64,000 nt of DNA, taken from assembly GCA_051453625.1 (NCBI GenBank), contig JBOZIK010000001.1, forward strand, positions 99,233,891-99,297,890, given 5' to 3'. Position 1 is the first letter of the stretch. Every line of letters begins with the position of its first letter. The notes under the pieces were generated by a model that had not been told where the DNA came from, searched no databases, and saw nothing but the letters and a program-made list of their open reading frames with translations. Position numbers and translations under genes: made by a program. Shown one piece after another: positions 60,751 to 64,000 of this stretch. Source of the stretch: Welwitschia mirabilis (taxonomy: Eukaryota; Gnetophyta; Gnetopsida; Welwitschiales).

Positions 60751-61393
60751 CTACTCAGTTTTATCACTTGCTCTAAAATGATTTCTATGTTGATTTTGAT
60801 CTTTGTTAAAAGAAAATGAATCTAACTCACTTTTCTTAGAAAATTGATGATTGCCTTCTTTTAGAGTATTTCCTAAACACCTGTGTTCTGGCACATTTGA
60901 TGATGTTTAACAAAATTACTCAGGTCATGGGTTTGTATAAAATAATTCAGGATGCACATTTATGTGGACCTCCAAATGGTGTCTTCTCCATGCCGAGCCT
61001 TGCTAAAGCCTCAAAATTTTTAGAATGAAAATTTTCATAATCTATAAAAATAGGTGTCAATGCTATTTTATCTAGTTGTATTGTGGAACAAAAACCATAA
61101 TATAATAGGTGACCCATTAGATTATTGGCAAAGTTAATTGGCCCATCATATGTGGGAATGAATATATCTGATAGGAGATAAATCATGTAATCCATAGTAG
61201 GCCCTAACAAACCTCTTCCATCTATATTTACTGCTACTAAGTCCTATCAAGGAGGCACTGTACTACAGTTTTTAAGATGAGGAAACAATTTTCTAAATGG
61301 TTTCATAAATCTCTCAACATCAAATATTAGACCAGATGCAAAATATATCCTGGTGAAATTATCAAAACCCATTGCATGGAGGATAAGTGTAAC
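60751..61393 (-). pseudogene. Last exon of an O-fucosyltransferase family gene, broken
   Basis: After an acceptor (ATTATTGTAG) the minus strand encodes VTLILHAMGFDNFTRIYFAS, a FMKPFRKLFPHL block, DYMIYLLSDIFIPTYDGPIN, NLMGHLLYYGF, and EKTPFGGPHK. These are conserved C-terminal blocks of plant GDP-fucose O-fucosyltransferase-like proteins (DUF246 type), Golgi type II membrane enzymes. Lesions are two adjacent stops after CSTVPP (near 61257), a one-base loss after GGPHKCAS (near 60947) that shifts the frame, and stops at a tryptophan and a cysteine position of the following PWPECF block. In the shifted frame a tail rich in N, H and K ends in TAG at 60751. N-terminal exons are not found. Confidence 0.85.
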
Positions 61394-61762
61394 CTACAAT
61401 AATAATAAAATGCTAATTATATCAGGACCCACAAAGTCTTTTATTTGCATTCAGTGCTGCCAAATTATGAAATTATTGAAAAGGTATCTAAAATATGAAG
61501 AAATCTGGATTCTCAATAAATCAAGTTCTTAAGCACATGATAATTTATATTGGAGTCATCGTTAGCTTTTAAATTTCTTCTCCTTTCATATCTAAGAGCC
61601 TTTATAAATAATGCAAGTTACTGAATAGATAACACAACTAATGGATTGTGAAAAATATACTTCCAATGTCATGCATTTAACTTTAGTTTCTAGTGGATAT
61701 AAGCTTGCCATCAAAGTTATATAGCATTGCTATGGTAACATTTGATACTTTAGTTTCTAGTG
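61394..61762. other. Intron-like sequence upstream of the O-fucosyltransferase exon
   Basis: I see no exon. CTTTAGTTTCTAGTG occurs at 61681-61695 and again at 61748-61762, at the very edge of the gap, so a unit of 67 bases may repeat into the gap. Confidence 0.5.
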
Positions 61763-62051
61763 NNNNNNNNNNNNNNNNNNNNNNNNNNNNNNNNNNNNNN
61801 NNNNNNNNNNNNNNNNNNNNNNNNNNNNNNNNNNNNNNNNNNNNNNNNNNNNNNNNNNNNNNNNNNNNNNNNNNNNNNNNNNNNNNNNNNNNNNNNNNNN
61901 NNNNNNNNNNNNNNNNNNNNNNNNNNNNNNNNNNNNNNNNNNNNNNNNNNNNNNNNNNNNNNNNNNNNNNNNNNNNNNNNNNNNNNNNNNNNNNNNNNNN
62001 NNNNNNNNNNNNNNNNNNNNNNNNNNNNNNNNNNNNNNNNNNNNNNNNNNN
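61763..62051. other. Assembly gap (289 N)
   Basis: A run of N. The long frames across it are artefacts of N. Confidence 0.95.
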
Positions 62052-62138
62052 TAGAATAGAAAAGTTAAACATGCCACTTAATCAATTTCATTAAAAAAAA
62101 TTCAAGGCATTTGATAGCAATATAAAGTTAGAAACTAC

Positions 62139-62246
62139 CTTATATTGCTAGGAATTTAATGACAAGTTAATGGTTTTATTTTCAAAGCCTTCAAACTTAA
62201 CTGTAGATATTCTTGCTTTAACAAAATCATAATGTGGTCCTACATT
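62139..62246 (-). pseudogene. Possible exon of 36 codons, unrecognised
   Basis: It is bounded by CATGCCACAG-like acceptor sequence and a donor (AAG, GTAGTT) and is 108 bases, a multiple of three. It reads NVGPHYDFVKARISTVKF, EGFENKTINLSLNS, a TAG, then QYK. It lies upstream of the O-fucosyltransferase exon on the same strand and could be one of its earlier exons, but I see no match to the known blocks. Confidence 0.35.
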
Positions 62247-64000
62247 CTGTGGCATAGTAAAACATAATAGATCAAGATATTACAAATTAACTTATTTAAC
62301 TTAAAAAAGAAACTTCTGAGTCATTAAATATATTATTCAATTTTTTTTTTTTAAACCTACATACAACTGCTGTGCCATGAAATTAAAATTTAAAGAAACT
62401 GACTTATCACCACAAATATGAAAAGAAATATATTCTTAACTAATTGGTCTCTCCATTTGATAGTGCCATGTAATAGTACTATTCCATAATAAAAATAAGT
62501 ATTGAATTCTTGGATGTATAAACATGCAATTAAAAAAAAAATGCATGTAAACATTACAGTAGAATTCATAGTAGCAAATTGTAATGCAAGACGAGTTTCA
62601 AGAAAATAACATGATTATTAATTTCTATGTGTGAAGACTCTTCATCAATAAAATATATTAGAAATAAAATGTTTTGTGACTATTTAAAGTAAGGTATGAG
62701 AACTATTGATTTAGGTCATGTTCACAAGGGAAAAAAAATCTTCTGACAACATTGGTTAAATCAGTTAAAAGGGTAAAAAGTAAAAGAACAAATCAAATAC
62801 AATATTATTAGAGATGCATTAATTCAATTTGTGGAACTAACAAGTAGAAGCAAAAACCACAAAATGGGTTTTGGCAATGTTTGACATAGTTTATATTTTG
62901 ACTATCAAGTTACATGCTACTGACTACCCGTGGTGCAATTTAGCAAAGGCAATACTAAATGAAATTATCAGATGGTAATGAAAGTAAATGCCAAGGAGGT
63001 ATCATCATTGGCAATAAACTGGGTGATTTATCACAGCAAACTTACAAGCATTTTCACAAGAAGCAATGGAAGGTGATTAAAGACCGTAATGGGATATTGA
63101 AGGAAGATAGAACAACTGCCTTTCAAGTTTCCTAAAGTGATCATAGCAACAACGAACAAACATAAGGAAAATGACCCCCATCAGGGTGATGCATATCAAT
63201 TTGATCAATCATCTGTATATGACAAATTATTCCAATGGCATTAATGAAATAGAAGTAAAGTTTAAAAAAGATTATCCATAACGCAGCAATTACTTAGGAA
63301 ATGACAAATAAAGGTATGTTAGAGAGTGTAGCTTAAAAAAAGTGGAAAACCAAAAAAAAAAAGGAATAGATTATCCATGAAGTATCGTCCAAAATGGATT
63401 GGACAGATAGAATTGGTGTAATGAGTAAATCGAAGTATGTTGCCTCCTCTATGTCTTGCAAAGGGAAACTCCCCAGACTTATGGGACAAAAAAGCCTGGA
63501 TGATATTGATAGAAATGATAAAAGGCACTTGAAAAGTCTTTAAAGACATGTGCAGAAGAGGTGATGGTGTTGTAGTGTAAGCTTTTCCATTATAACAATT
63601 GAGGAATCCTGATAATGGAAAACATTTACATTGAGGCTTTTACATTGTATAGAGATAAATTTTACCTATAAACTTATAAGCATGCTTAAAGAGAAATATC
63701 ATTCTTTCCTTCCTTAAGCATAATGGGTTTTTCATACTTGAATGTTATGTTATCTCCATTTCCTAATGCATTTCCTGAAAGGAAGAATGAAAATGAACTA
63801 TATCCCTTAGGATCAGAAGTCTTGTATGAGAGAAAGTTATAAGAAATAATTAGATCCTGAATTCATGCATCAAAAATAGTTTACATGTTTTGATACCCAA
63901 GTATGAATGTGGGATGGAATCTTGCAATCATTAATTGTATAGAAAATTGGAAAATTGATAATAAGAAATTTTGATAAATGATTGTCTCAAAATGCTAGTG
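62247..64000. other. Right end of the window, no gene recognised
   Basis: Mixed DNA with poly(A)/poly(T) runs. The minus-strand frame at 63319-63549 (76 codons, with GEFPFARHRGGNILRFTHYT) has a few exon-like words and an ATCCAG acceptor-like site before it, but I cannot name it. No CACTA end and no repeat from elsewhere in the window were seen. Confidence 0.4.

Noticed and set aside
1-64000. tRNA, rRNA and other RNA genes
   Set aside because: I looked for tRNA A/B-box pairs with foldable arms and for rRNA blocks and found none; the tRNA-like words are LTR primer sites.

Overview
This is AT-rich nuclear DNA from a flowering plant, read from a draft scaffold with twelve runs of N. The evidence is the dominance of plant-type LTR retrotransposons (Ty1/copia of Sirevirus type and a Ty3/gypsy chromovirus), a plant CACTA-type end, and fragments of plant shaggy-like kinase and O-fucosyltransferase genes with introns. 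I see no complete, intact protein-coding gene. Nearly every coding trace carries stops or frameshifts, often at sites that fit C-to-T decay. Species cannot be told from the window.

Layout. 1-22450: a degenerate plus-strand copia (D; its gag part is present twice, at 1314 and 3751). A minus-strand gypsy chromovirus (E, 5707-19534, LTRs 4.7 and 3.7 kb, chromodomain at the integrase end) split it inside the integrase region. 22835-27473: a second minus-strand gypsy-like element (F). Only 117 bases lie between its LTRs, and its long LTR holds a GC-rich island with a promoter-like stretch and a possible captured first exon. 27474-29408: the end of another copia-like LTR with a primer binding site and unrecognised sequence.

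29409-54626 is a three-level nest of related Sirevirus-like copia elements. A (minus, 29409-54626) was entered in its 5' LTR by B (minus, 40135-53457, flanked by an exact AGTAC duplication). B was entered in gag by C (plus, 45612-51420). A has an extra reading frame between pol and the 3' LTR; C has lost gag-pol and keeps only this frame. A also carries a 1.6-kb insert with a poly(A) tract and a perfect 14-base target duplication (33618-35224), so it arrived by LINE-type retroposition. This insert holds a long decayed coding frame that I cannot name.

54627-64000 is LTR-like or intergenic sequence, then a CACTA-type terminus at 57116, then gene fragments all on the minus strand: a precise 25-codon exon of a GSK3/shaggy-like kinase, an unrecognised lysine-rich protein, a duplicated C-terminal piece, the broken last exon of an O-fucosyltransferase and one more possible exon. 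They could be a decayed gene cluster or host gene fragments collected by the CACTA element; the other end of that element is not in the window.
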